From: Cercis canadensis
Lineage: Eukaryota > Streptophyta > Magnoliopsida > Fabales > Fabaceae
Length of the DNA stretch: 64,000 bases
Assembly (NCBI GenBank): GCA_003255065.1
Contig: QAOA01007551.1
Location: 1,117,715-1,181,714, forward strand
Direction of reading: 5' to 3'
Shown here: piece after piece, positions 1-12,097 of the stretch
How the letters are laid out: every line of letters starts with the position of its first letter
How positions within the stretch are numbered: the first letter of the stretch is position 1
The notes under the pieces: model-generated
Databases searched by the model: none
What the model was told of the DNA's origin: nothing
What the model saw: only the letters and a program-made list of their open reading frames with translations
Made by a program: the position numbers and the translations under genes

Positions 1-172
1 CATCTGATGGTCAGAAGTGTGAAGCTATTCAAGTGCAAACAAAGTTGCCTAGCAGACAGACTAGGCTGCAATCTTGTATTTATTGCTGGCTGCAAAGATA
101 TCTTGTATGTCCAAGATACCCAAGCTAAGCAAATATTATTATGTATCTAGAAGAACAGGCTGCAGCTCTCAC

Positions 173-3100
173 CGAATATTGATTTGATATGTGCTTCAGT
201 CTTTTGAAGCTTGCTAGCGTCCACATAGGTGCAACATGAATGTTGCTTTCACATTCATTTAAAGTAAACCACTGCATGTCGTCCTCCCTGAATCCCAAAC
301 ATTTTAAAAGACGCAACTTTGCTGCTGTCACGTAAACCTTCTTACGAAGCACATGAGCAACCTCCAAGAATAGCCTTTCCTTTCCTATGAAACAAAAGAA
401 GAATAAAGTAAAAAGAAAAAAAGCATTGGAACTTTTTTCAAAATTTCCTCCTTTAGCTCCTTGCTAGTGACTAGTGAGGTTATGTTACTGAAAGAACTGC
501 AACCATGCAAACCTACATGGCTACATTTAAGAACTAACAACCAAACTGCAATATAAGTGGAACACATATTAAGAACCAGAAAAAATTGCTTATGTAATGT
601 GCATAGCATGGAGCCATGGATATTGAGAGAAAACGGAGTGATGAACTCTACCAATTGTATAGCTGCCAATCAGAAAAAGGGTCTTAGGATTAAAAGTCTC
701 TGCCTGAATAGCATCAATAACAAACTGTATTACAGCCTCCTGTTTCGGAAAGTCATACTGCAATGAAATAAACGGAAATACAAAATAATTAGTATTTAGA
801 ACTCACGTATTAAGAGCAACTATATTGACAAATAAATGTTTATGTAGAAACTATAAGCAGAAATATGATTGCGCTAGAAGCTATAGAAAATTAAATTTTG
901 ATTTAAAGTAACAGCATCTCATATGCCCATTTATTGACAGTTGCATATTTTAGTCTTATTTAGGAACAAATGAGTCTTAATCAATAAAATTCTGTTTCTG
1001 CAGTGAATTGTCAAGATTTTCAAAGTCAAACCATGACCATGTACACAAACACACTGGTAGTGAATTACATGATTACAAGTCGGTAGAAACATTTTGGATT
1101 TTTCAGTAAATTGCTAATACATAAGATGGTGAGAATCCTACATATGCCATCTTAGATCGACACTGTAAGAATCCCAAGCCTCTAATCAAACCATCAAGAT
1201 TCAAGAAATCTAATCTGATCCCACTTAGACCAAAATCAGTTCATGTCCATTTGGAATCATCTCAGCTAGATGGAGTATGCTGTCTCATTCAATTATTACC
1301 ATATCAAACATTAACATACGCATGTCAAATCAAAAGGCAAAAGACTTAATTAAGAAACGTTAGAGCTGGGTCATATGAAAAAAGAATTCCTTTGTTCACA
1401 TATGGACTTACCTGTGGGTTACAGTAAGTGGTATCAAGAATTAGGGTGTGGATAGGACACATCTGAAGAAAAGGATTGGATGCTATTTCTTCACTGAAAC
1501 GAAAATCCCCTGTATGGAGTACAGCCTAAAGGCAGAAAGAAATTTCCAGTCATTTTCAAATAGAAGGATGGGGAAACAAACAAACAATAATAATTAAGCT
1601 CATTAGAAAGTCAATCCAGGCCACACCTTACCGTTGGGAGGTTGAAAGAGTATGATTATGGAACCCGGACAATGATTGGCATCCAAGCAAGTCACATCAA
1701 TACCAGCTATGTTAACCCTTTCATTTAGAGGTAAAACATGTAATTTGTCATATGGGATACCAATGTTCATGTTCACAAGGCTAGCTGTTACAGAGGAGCA
1801 ATAGATCTTTCCATGATTGAAGGACCTGGTTAGACCTTGATAATCTACATACAAAAATATAAATTAAGAAGCCAAGGCATAAATTCGAAAACCTTGAACT
1901 CTGATTGTAATAATCTACCTTCCTGCATCTATAGGAGACTGAATTTTATGGAAGCTTGCTGGAAGCTCAACACAAGGAACTTTCATTTATTCTCGTTTTT
2001 TACTGTATTTTTAAGTCATCATGAAAATTTCTCCAATGAGCTTTCAACCAGTGATCTCAACCACCACAAGTTTTTTAAAGGAAAATGGGTGCCGACCAAA
2101 AGTAATTCGCAAGGAAACATAATCCACACGTTATTAGTTATTACGCTTCCATGTTTCAGAGAAGCACTAAAGCTACTTTGCTAAACTGAAGTGAGAAGGA
2201 AAAAAAAATGCTAAACTGGTAATTTGAAATGGAAATTTATTAGATTGTAACAATCAGAAGCAGACTTACGGTCCAAATGGAAGTGTGTGAGAAACCAATG
2301 GGAACAATCTCCTCGGAGATATCTGAAGGCATCCTGCAAATATTCAAGTGAAGTTAGTTCTGAGACACTCGGACCTACATTAACAAAAGACAGAAAAAAC
2401 CTGGTGATTTTGCTGGAATACCAGAAGTAACAGATATTGACATTTCGTCATTTATTAGGTTTGGATGAATTCATCTTTCTCTTTCTCCTTTTTCCCGTAT
2501 ATTCTTTTTCTAATTTTGGTGTATGTGTCTATCAGTAATTTTAACTGTCCCAGAGAAAGATAAGAATTCACTGGGGGCAGAATCACACACATACGATTGA
2601 CATTTGTATGCTCAGTGCGAGTTATCAGCCCAATGGCTGATGAGCATTCTCTTGACTTGGTTTGCCAAATGTATTAACACTTACCACCCCCCCTTTTCCC
2701 CGGCAATAACTCTTCCAAAACACTGCTTGAATATGGAAAACATGAGTTGAAATCGCCTTTTTAGCCTCGATGGTTCTAGAACCCTAAAGGAATGCATCAA
2801 GGGAATAGACAGGAACAAAAAAAATAGGGTTATTTACCACCCGGAAAGGCGTTCCTGGTATGCAACACCATGAGGGTATGTCGCGGAACTTTCTATTTGT
2901 TGATGGATTTTTTGCCTTTGGCTTGTGACCAGAGACCGAGCTACTGTTTTTCATTCCAGGCCGTCCTCCAGGAGTAGCAGAAACTTTCTTCCTATTGGTA
3001 GCAGAGCCTGTAAAGTAATCCGTAATTAACTTGTTTGCTGCTGATTTACTAGTTTCGTCAAGTTTTCTTTCAGATGGGTCACTTCGCGATTTAACTCTGG

Positions 3101-4785
3101 GGTTTCTAATTCTTTCATGTTCAACATCAGCCTCATGTTTTTCGTTTGAAGGAGCAGCCTGTTTTCTAAGCTCACATAGAGCATGCACAATCTTTTTTCT
3201 GGGACCAAGTGCAGTAATACCCATGCTTAAGAGATCCTTCAGATACAGAAGAAAAAGATTGGTAACATCCTTCAGATACAGAAGAAAAATATTGGTAATA
3301 CCCAATTACGTCTTTCAAATGAATATTTACTAATAACTGAATATATAAATAGAAATAGTATTGAATTTTTATTTTTTTGTGCAGCAAAATAAAAAAATTC
3401 AAATCCAGAAATTCGAAGAACGAGTTTGACAGAAGGGATATGGTCAGAGATTATACTGTTAACCATAAGTTTACCTCTTCTGTTAGCCACTGCAAGGTCT
3501 CCCAATCGACTTCTTCTCTCACAAAAACATCTTCATATTTTCCTAAACCGAGATTATGTAACCAATCAATAACAGGAGAGGCATTGACAACTTGAGGCAA
3601 CAGTTGAGGGCCCATCTCATCATCAGGAAGAATAGCCTGGATGCGATTATTATAGCATTAGTTCATGATCTGATATTAATCTTGACATAATCTATATTAG
3701 CTAGTTCATGGAAAGCTTCTTCTGACCTCAAAAGAAGATATACGTAGTAAAATTAAGAAGTGCCCTCGCAATACTAAGTTATAAACCCCTCAATCAGTTG
3801 AATGCCATGCTAGAACCAGATAATTTTTTTTTGAAAAAAAAAAACTACAAGACTGTTACGCTTACAAGTATTTGGTCATTTTGTTCCTACTTCTCATTGG
3901 ACCCATAAACATTGAATTCGTCAATTTTTTGGTAATAGCTAGGTAATGTAATCAGTCATAGAACTGAATCATAATCACCGTTGACAGATGATGAAGAGGA
4001 AATGATGTATATGGTGAAAGAATAAGGAAACTTACCTCTTGATCTCGACTTTCTCCTTTGTCAAGACAATTATTGGTATGAACATATCGTTGTTCTTCCG
4101 TTAAGTCCGAAATGTCAATTCCACACAGAGGACAACGAACCAACCCTCCAACGCTATCACTGTGTAAAGCATCCCGTTCCTGATGACGAAATGCGATAGC
4201 CCCAGAGCTATCTACTTCGTCTAATTCAGAACACAAATTCAGCAACAGATCAAGCTCCGAATCAGTCTCGAATTCGCCATCCCCCTCAGCATTGAAGGAG
4301 TCGCGATATCGCGATACTACCAATTTAGACTCTATTGAATTGCAAAGGTAACCCCCCTTAATTTTCAGTTCCTTTTTATCATCGGACGCAGAGGGACCGT
4401 CAGAAACTGTCTCTTCTCCCAAATCTTCAGTGTCGACCTTGTATTCGCCGCAATCTATGCTCGACGGAATGAAATCCAAGCTGCAGTTTTCATCTGCTTT
4501 ATATCTCTCGCTATCTATCAAAGAAGACACGCAACTGTAACTCGACATTCCATCGGATTTGAGAGTGGCTCTGAGTGTTGTTTTAGACAAGGAAGAATTT
4601 CCCTCAAACGGAGGGGGCACATTCTCCTTGCCAACGTAAATGGGAGGACTTGAACGTTTGGGTTTCTTGGGTGCGCGGTTAGTGAAATTAAAGGGCTTGA
4701 GGGGTTCTTGAGAGCTAATGGATTTATGAGACATTGTTGTCTGGGTAAGGGGGATCTGAAAATCATCGTTGTCATCACCTAACAT
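173..4785 (-). CDS. SNM1: SNM1-like DNA cross-link repair nuclease, 3' end outside window
   Basis: Nuclear 5' exonuclease of the SNM1/DCLRE1 metallo-beta-lactamase family, acting in repair of interstrand cross-links and oxidative damage. Eight exons are visible: 4785-4036, 3636-3475, 3236-2838, 2333-2270, 1844-1627, 1525-1412, 757-652 and 384-173; they join in one frame for 675 codons, and the last intron runs off the left edge. The first in-frame ATG is at 4785 and leads into an acidic DDFQIP stretch; the open frame upstream of it has no ATG. Domains: UBZ4 zinc finger (C218, C221, H236, C240); SAM domain about residues 262-330 (VIDWLHNLGLGKYEDVF, then ITALGPRKKIVHAL); metallo-beta-lactamase with HFHLDH at 454-459, followed by DANHCPGS and DTTYCNP. 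The rest of the beta-CASP/DRMBL part is missing from the window. The SAM domain and UBZ4 finger match plant SNM1 (AT3G26680 type). Confidence 0.9.
3234..3302 (-). repeat. 33-bp tandem duplication at the exon 3 acceptor of SNM1
   Basis: Two adjacent copies of a 33-bp unit differ at very few bases. On the minus strand each copy ends in a pyrimidine-rich run and CTGAAG followed by GAT. There are therefore two possible 3' splice sites exactly 33 nt apart, with exon 3 starting at 3236 or at 3269. The longer form would add 11 residues in frame (DVTNLFLLYLK) inside the SAM domain. The 3236 acceptor gives the family-typical protein. Confidence 0.75.
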
Positions 4786-6231
4786 TGAGAAAACGGGAAA
4801 CTCGAGTGGAGATTTGAGGCAATAATTCTGCTGAGATTGGCTGTGACTGTGACCTAAGTTGGAAATGGAGCTTACTTTGTGCAAAGAAGGAGAAGGGCTT
4901 CTGACGGCGACCTTTTCAAATTTGTTTGCCGGGTGAGAAATGGAGGGAAAGTGTGAGGAAAACAAAATGGCGGAAATGATACCACAAAAATGGAGGCAAA
5001 TTTTTCAAAAATAAAAATTCTAACCAACACACAACAGCATCTCACACTATGACGCTTTCAGTTCAGACAACGTAGGATATGTGACCTTTTTAACAATAAA
5101 ATGCCATGGTGCCTGACCCTTTGTTATTTCTTTTTTCGGCCAGAGACGCTTTATTAAATTATAGTGTTTTAAAGATTAAATCTAGGAGTAAAGTCAACTG
5201 GGTTGGTTGAGATGGTAATAATTAAATTATTTTTTTTTTGTAAGGTATAGATTTAAATTTGACTGTTAATAATTTTTTTTAATAGATAATTTGTATGTAT
5301 TATTATAAGTCTGTGGTATGTTTTGACTTTAAAATTGAATAATTTTTTTTCATCTTAAACTTTTTTCAACTAAAAAAAAAATCTAATGAATAAAGGGGTT
5401 ATAGAAATAAAATGTGAAATAATAACATAATATTTATTCAATTAAAATGTATTAAAGATCCTTATAGTTTTACTTAATTTTCAATCATGTTCATATAATA
5501 TTTTTTTTATTAATCGAGGTTCTTTAACTTTTAATTGTTGTCAATTCCAATTACAACACATAGTAAAAAAAAAAAAAATCCAATTATATCACTGTGAATT
5601 ATGGTCTGGATTTTTTTTGGTTACTTTTGCACCATGTCAAATAAAGTTATTATCATATAGCCAAAGACGTTAATCATGCCATTATTAAACTCATTATATT
5701 ATAACTAAAATTGATGATATTGATCAAATTAAAAGTTAAAAAACTCAAATAAAAAAATTATAAAGATATGATTAAAAATTGAATCAAATTATTGAGAGGT
5801 ACCTACGATATTCATTCAAAAGAGAATGGATCCAAAATCCCATTTATTGCTTTTTACTAGGCCTAGGCCATCTGGATTCTGGAGATTTTTGTTTTGGGCC
5901 AGACCAGAGAGAGTAGGCCATCTGGACCAAGCCTGCAGTCTTCTTTGCGTATTGGTTGGTTGGGGAACACAATTACGTTTTTAGCTGGCGAATTCGGAAA
6001 GAAATCGGTCTGATAGTTTCACAGTCATTGCAGTTGCACTCTTGTTCTCTCAGGCTCAGCTACTGCCTCTTCGCCCTTGATCCAGGAACTAAATTTGGGA
6101 TCCAATTATCTACCGGCACGGGCGACGAAGCACAACGCTGCTCACCTAAACTGACCAGAGGAGAGAACCGTCATTGTCAACTTCACTGATTCTTCCAACC
6201 TCCCTACTTCACTCCATTCCATAGCAGAAGC
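4786..6231. other. Intergenic region between divergent SNM1 and 3betaHSD/D genes
   Basis: This stretch separates two divergently transcribed genes, so it should hold both promoters and 5'UTRs. The middle part (about 5100-5800) is very AT-rich, with long A and T runs. I see no open frame with protein character and no clear transposon. The last 250 bp before 6232 are more GC-rich and probably include the 5'UTR of the plus-strand gene. Confidence 0.6.
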
Positions 6232-9200
6232 ATGGCTGTTGAGTTGAAATGGTGCGTGGTAACCGGAGGGCGGGGCTTTGCCGCTCGCCATTTGGTCGAA
6301 ATGCTTATCCGACACAATTTGTACTCTGTTCGGATCGCCGATTTGGGACCCACCATTCAACTTGAACCGCCTGAGGAAAACGGGATTCTTGGCGAAGCTG
6401 TACGCTCTGGTCGTGCCCAGTATATATCTACTGATCTTCGTAACAAGTCTCAAGTACTTGAAGGTTGCTCTCCTCTCTTCTTTATGAATATTTAACTTTT
6501 TTTTTTGAAAAAAAAAAAATTGGTTTATTTGGGCTCTTCGGAATTGCTGGATTCTCACTACAGCATGCGAAGGAGCTGAGGTTGTCTTCCATATGGCGGC
6601 TCCAAACTCTTCCATTAACAATTACCAGCTTCATCATTCTGTGAATGTTGAAGGTAAGGGGTAATTTTTCCTCTCTACTTGCATCGGATGATTGATTGAG
6701 CTATTTGATGTATTGATTATATCGAACTGAGATTTGTTTGAAGGAACGAAGAATGTGATTGATGCTTGTATTGAGCTAAAAGTGAAGCGACTCATTTATA
6801 CGAGCTCTCCTAGTGTGGTCTTTGACGGGGTTCATGGAATTTTTAATGGGGATGAATCATTACCGTACCCACCTAAGGTACTTATTTCAGCGAGTCTCAA
6901 TTTTATTCAAATTACTCTTATACCAGTTTCTTCGTATCTAGTTGCGGTTTTATTCAAACACGCGTGAAAGCAACTGGTATTTATATTGTAATCCAACTGT
7001 TAGGACTTGAGAGTCGTTTTAAAATGTTTCTCTGTTTTGGAAATTCCTGCTACAACTGAGATTGTCTTTAAACTGAATTCAACTGGTTTCAGCATAATGA
7101 TCATTATTCGGCAACTAAAGCTGAGGGTGAGGCATTGGTTCTCAAGTCTAATGGAACTAATGGGCTCCTCACATGCTGCATACGCCCTAGCAGCATTTTT
7201 GGTCCTGGTGATAAGCTGCTGGTACCTTCATTGGCTGCTGCTGCCAGGGCAGGGAAATCCAAGGTAAATGTTGTTGTGCCTCATATTATTTTAAAATCTG
7301 TGTCTCTCACTTTATTAATTGTATGATATCATCATTTCACATTAAATTCATCTAGCAACAAAAAAGGTCTATTATGTGTGCTTCATGCTCTAGATCCTGT
7401 GACCTGCAAGTAAGCAACATGACAACAGTTACCCATTGGTATCACTGTTGTCTTGAGCCGATTAACTTATGCTATGAGACAGTCAGTCACACAGTAACTC
7501 ACTCTTGGATGAATTTCTGTTAGTTACATTCTGTTATGCATATATAGAGTCCTGGTAAATCTCCTATACTTTTTATTAACTAAGTAACTGATCAAACACT
7601 CATGACAACATAATCTTGAATATGACCTATCCAATAAAAAAGTACCCATGATTGAGTGAATTTGAAGAATAAACCAGTAAAAAAAAAATCAGTGTGCTTC
7701 ATGTCATAAGAAGAGATATGGACATAAACAAAAATGGGCACAGACATGCATATGTATTATATAATTACAGATTAGCAGAATCTTTCTGCAATGAAACCTA
7801 TTTTTCATTAGCTAATTTATATATATCCCTTGACCAGTTCATTATTGGCGATGGCAATAATGTTTATGATTTTACTTATGTTGAAAATGTGGCTCATGCC
7901 CATATGTGTGCTGAACGAGCTCTAGCTTCAGAAGGGGCAGTAGCAGAAAAAGCTTCAGGAGAGGTACTTTCTAAAGATTCCATTACTCCTTACTTAGTAT
8001 GCTCATGTTTGTGTCCGAGTAAAGGAGTGTTAAAAGACAGATGAACAGACAAGCAGATATACAGATGATAGATATATAGAGAGATATTGGCTAATGACTG
8101 AAAATGTGGGGTTTTGTTTTCTTGCCCCCTCTTTGCATGACACTCGTGACTGAAAATTTGGAAACTTAACCTGGCATTGACTTTAGCTGAATTCAGTGAT
8201 TGATCAATCTTTCATGAGTTGATATTAGCGTACTATTTGAGCATCACATCTTTATACTCAATTTAATGTGAGCCTTAATTGAAGCTGAACTCTGCTAATT
8301 TAATAACACAATCTGGGCTGATCTTTGAATGAGCCAGACTTGAAAAACTGGCAAAGGATTAATTAGCGTTTACCCATGAGAAGTAAATTATTAATAAGAT
8401 GATGGTATGTCTGGATGTAGCTGTTTTTCTTGTGCAAATGATGGTAGATAGAAATGCATCTTTTAGCGAAGACTTGAGGGTTTAAACCTTGCTAGTTGGG
8501 GAAAAAAAATACTTTTCTTCAAAAATCCATTTGGCTTTCTCCTACCCAGGAATGAAAAAAAGTGAACCAGATTATTTTGCATGTTATGTTAAGAAATCCA
8601 GCAATTACTGCAGTATTTTTTTTTTTTTTTTTACTAATGGATATTGGTTTTGTAGGCATATTTCATAACAAATATGGAACCTATAAAGTTTTGGGAGTTT
8701 GTATCACTTATTCTGGAAGGTCTTGGATATGAAAGGTAGTTTCATTTTACACTGTTAACCTGTGTTAGATATTACTAGCTCTTGTTTTGCCAGCCTTGTT
8801 TCTTTTAGTTAAATGTGTGCCTTGTTATTCTTGTTTTATCATTTTCCCCGTTCTATTTAAAGTAAAAATAGACGTGCTAGCAAGTTCGAGCTGTTAGATT
8901 GTGAATAAAATTATTATGTGACTAGACATAGACAAAACCTTATACATTGTTTTGTTCATAATTTAAGTTGGACTTAAGCATCTAGCATTAGGCTGTTGGT
9001 GCTTTTCTGTCCTTGCCAGCCCTACTTTCTGTTGTCTCTCTTCTAATGGGCTTGGTCACTGGTGCATTCTTTTTGTTATCCTCCTATTTATAATGAACAA
9101 TCTGAAGTTCTCACTTTTTCTATGCATTTGATATTTAAGGAGAAGTAAGGAATATAATTATGAATTTTATTCAAAGAAATAAAAGGGNAGATTGTGAATA

Positions 9201-12097
9201 AAATTATTATGTGACTAGACATAGACAAAAACTAATACATTGTTTTGTTCATAATTTAAGTTGGACTTAAGCATCTAGCATTAGGCTGTTGGTGCTTTTC
9301 TGTCCTTGCCAACCCTACTTTCTGTTGTCTCTCTTCTAGTGGGCTTGGTCACTGGTGCATTCTTTTTGTTATCCTCCTATTTATAATGAACAATCTGAAG
9401 TTCTCACTTTTTCTATGCATTTGATATTTAAGGAGAAGTAAGGAATATAGTTATGAATTTTATTCAAAGAAATAAAAGGGATATAATTTCAGCACTATCA
9501 ATGCCTTTTCTTTGTTGTCTGAATTGATTCAGTTTGCAGGCCAAGAATAAAGATCCCTGCCTTTGTTATGATGCCAATTGCACATATGGTGGAGTGGACA
9601 TATAAGCTGCTAGGCCCATATGGGATGAAGGTGCCACAATTGACACCTTCAAGAATAAGACTTTTATCTTGCAGCAGATCGTTTGATTGTTCAAAAGCAA
9701 AGGGTCGCCTTGGCTACACACCAATCATACCACTTCAGGTTCTGTAATGTTTCACAAAAGTAATCAGATATATGTGCTCTATTTCTACCTGGATTTACAT
9801 GGTTTTGCACCTATGGAGATGCTTAATTGTTTATTATTGTGCAAATTTCTTAGGAACTTAAGTCAATTGCTTTTTTTTATATGCATATCCCTCGTCAACC
9901 TGAAAAAATATTGATATTATTGGGTTAAGACTAACTTACATGTTCCCAATTGAATTATGAGGCTGGCTTTTAAACTGGATTGTTTTCAGTGCTCAAAGGT
10001 TCTTACATTGCAGCAATTGTACATTTTAATCCGACTTTTTGCATGCGTATTTAACTGTTGAAAATGTGATTGTGATTTTCTTGCAGGAGGGTCTGCAGAG
10101 GACAATTGAATCATACCCAGACTTGAGGGCTGAAAATATGCTTAAAACTAAACGGGAAGGGCCATCAAAAGCTTCCATATATCTTGGAAGTGGAAGAGGT
10201 ATGAATATAGGACTATAATAGTTGACGTAAAAGCTCAAACAAGTCTAAAACAACACTTGACTTACGAAGTTAAAATGTAGAGTTTATTTTCTAACTCAAA
10301 TCACATACACTCATTTCATCTAAATTCCTTGCTTAATCAGACATACTTGTTATATTCGAAATGTACAATTGGATGATGCATCAAGGTCAAAAATCTTGAG
10401 CCACAAAAAGCAATCCATGTATATGTTAGTTACGATGTTACACAGCATACATTTTATATGTCTATAGGTTTTAATCGATGTCCTTATTTACCATGTTGGC
10501 TTTTGCAGTTGCTGACACATTGCTCTGGAAGGATAAAAAGCAAACTGTGACCACATTGTTAGTTTTGGTTGCAATATACTACAACTTCATTGCATCTGGG
10601 TGTACCATCCTTACTGCTATTTCAAAGCTTCTATTGTTTTCATCGATATTTTTATTCATTCATGGAATTCTACCCGAAAAAATGTGAGTACTCTATGCAC
10701 TCTTGAACATGCCAAGTTGTCATTTAACATCAATACTGCTGTTAACATGTCCAATAATCCATAACATGATAGCTATAAAGATGATATGATGGATGTAGCT
10801 GTTGGAAACATTACAATTTCCCATGTGAAGATAAATGCTAACTGTCCTTTATGCTGGTGCAGATTGGGATATACAGTTGAGAAAATGCCTACTTCGTGGT
10901 TTCACTTATCTGAAGATATGTCACATCAAGTTGTTCAATCAGTGGCCTCATTATGGAATTTTTCTGTCAATGTTTTGAAGTCCCTTGCAAAAGGGAATAA
11001 TTGGCTACTGTTCCTTAAGGTATGTATGTTTTATTGTGTATTTTTATATGTTACTACTATCATGCCTTGGACTATATACGATAATATATTTTATTGACTT
11101 TAACCCAGAGTTTGTAAATCTGTATAGAACAACCCTGAAAGATTGTGAAGCACATAATGTTTTAAATAGACTTTTTAAAACTTCCTTACTACCCATAAAA
11201 TTGTTCACGTATTTGAGGAAAGCCTGAAAATTTTCATGCTGAGATTGATATGAATACAGCAGGCATTTTCGAGCTTCTTTTATTCCAGCGGTGCAGACTG
11301 TTATTCAATTTAGTATCTTCTTCCTTAAGTATCTGATGTGCTGACCATTGTCTTTTTTTCCCTTGTTATCAATAGGTTGCTATCTCTCTGCTTATTCTGA
11401 GCTTCCTTGGAGCTTTTTCATTTCAGAACTTATATGCTATAGGTTTGCTCTCTCTCTCTCTCTGTCTCGTGCCACCATTTGTGTGCATTCATGTGCTAAA
11501 ATGAATTCCTCTGCACGCAAATCCATGAATTATACTCGCAACAGTAGAATTAATTTTGGAAAAGAAAATTGAAGTTTTTAAAAGTTTTTAGTTGAAACAA
11601 TTTCAGGAAACTCATGTTGAAACCAAAATCTAGAACAGTCTAGTGTAATGTCTTAATATCGGTGATAGATGCCTGGACATATAAGATAAGCAGTCTGTAC
11701 TTCTGTTCTTTGCGGGACACACTCTAAATTTCTGATTCATACTATGAAATATTAAAAATGAACTGAATTTTACTTGGATGTTTTTGTGGGTCACCTCATT
11801 GGATCACTTTTTACTTGGACATCTGTTGTAGTGATTGTGGCCAGAAAACTTCTTCCTGATATAAACTGCTATTTACTTGTTTGTTTGGGACTCTTGAGTC
11901 CATTGCGCCTGCATGGAACGTGATATTAGTTTGGTTTTTTTATGGTTACAGGATTTACCTTTGCATTTATAGCTTTCTACGTGTATGAGAAGAAGGAGCA
12001 AGACATTGATACCATGCTGCTAAGAACACATTCTTATGGGTGCAAATTAAAATCTGATTTTGTCGGGAAGTTTGTTCCTTCAAAAAAGATCGATTGA
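6232..12097 (+). CDS. 3BETAHSD/D2: 3beta-hydroxysteroid dehydrogenase/C4-decarboxylase with reticulon domain
   Basis: Sterol biosynthesis enzyme of the ER: oxidises the 3-hydroxyl and removes the C4 carboxyl group during C4 demethylation. Twelve exons: 6232-6463, 6564-6653, 6744-6877, 7093-7263, 7838-7963, 8656-8735, 9540-9738, 10087-10198, 10509-10683, 10863-11019, 11376-11442, 11952-12097. All phases agree, giving 562 residues. The N-terminal half is an extended SDR fold: nucleotide-binding [15 protein letters not shown] near residue 8, and YxxxK at Y157/K161 (HYSATK). From about residue 382 a reticulon domain follows, with two long hydrophobic hairpins (one around [17 protein letters not shown] sequence in exon 9, one spanning exons 10-12) and a short charged tail ending KKID. 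The fusion and length fit Arabidopsis AT2G26260 (also called RTN19). Intron 7 onward is unremarkable; intron 6 carries the N-linked duplication at 8896-9480. Confidence 0.93.
8896..9480. repeat. 292-bp direct repeat flanking a single N (9188), likely contig overlap
   Basis: Bases 8896-9187 and 9189-9480 are two 292-bp copies separated only by the N at 9188. Both begin AGATTGTGAATAAAATTATT and end AAATAAAAGGG. They differ by a handful of substitutions. The whole repeat lies in intron 6 of the 3betaHSD/D gene, so it does not alter the protein. Confidence 0.85.

Noticed and set aside
2784-2838. Continuation of SNM1 exon 3 past its donor as an open frame
   Set aside because: A GTAAAT donor at 2837 and the exon at 2333-2270 give the family sequence (DAFRYLRGDCSHWFLTHFH); the read-through has no similarity to SNM1.
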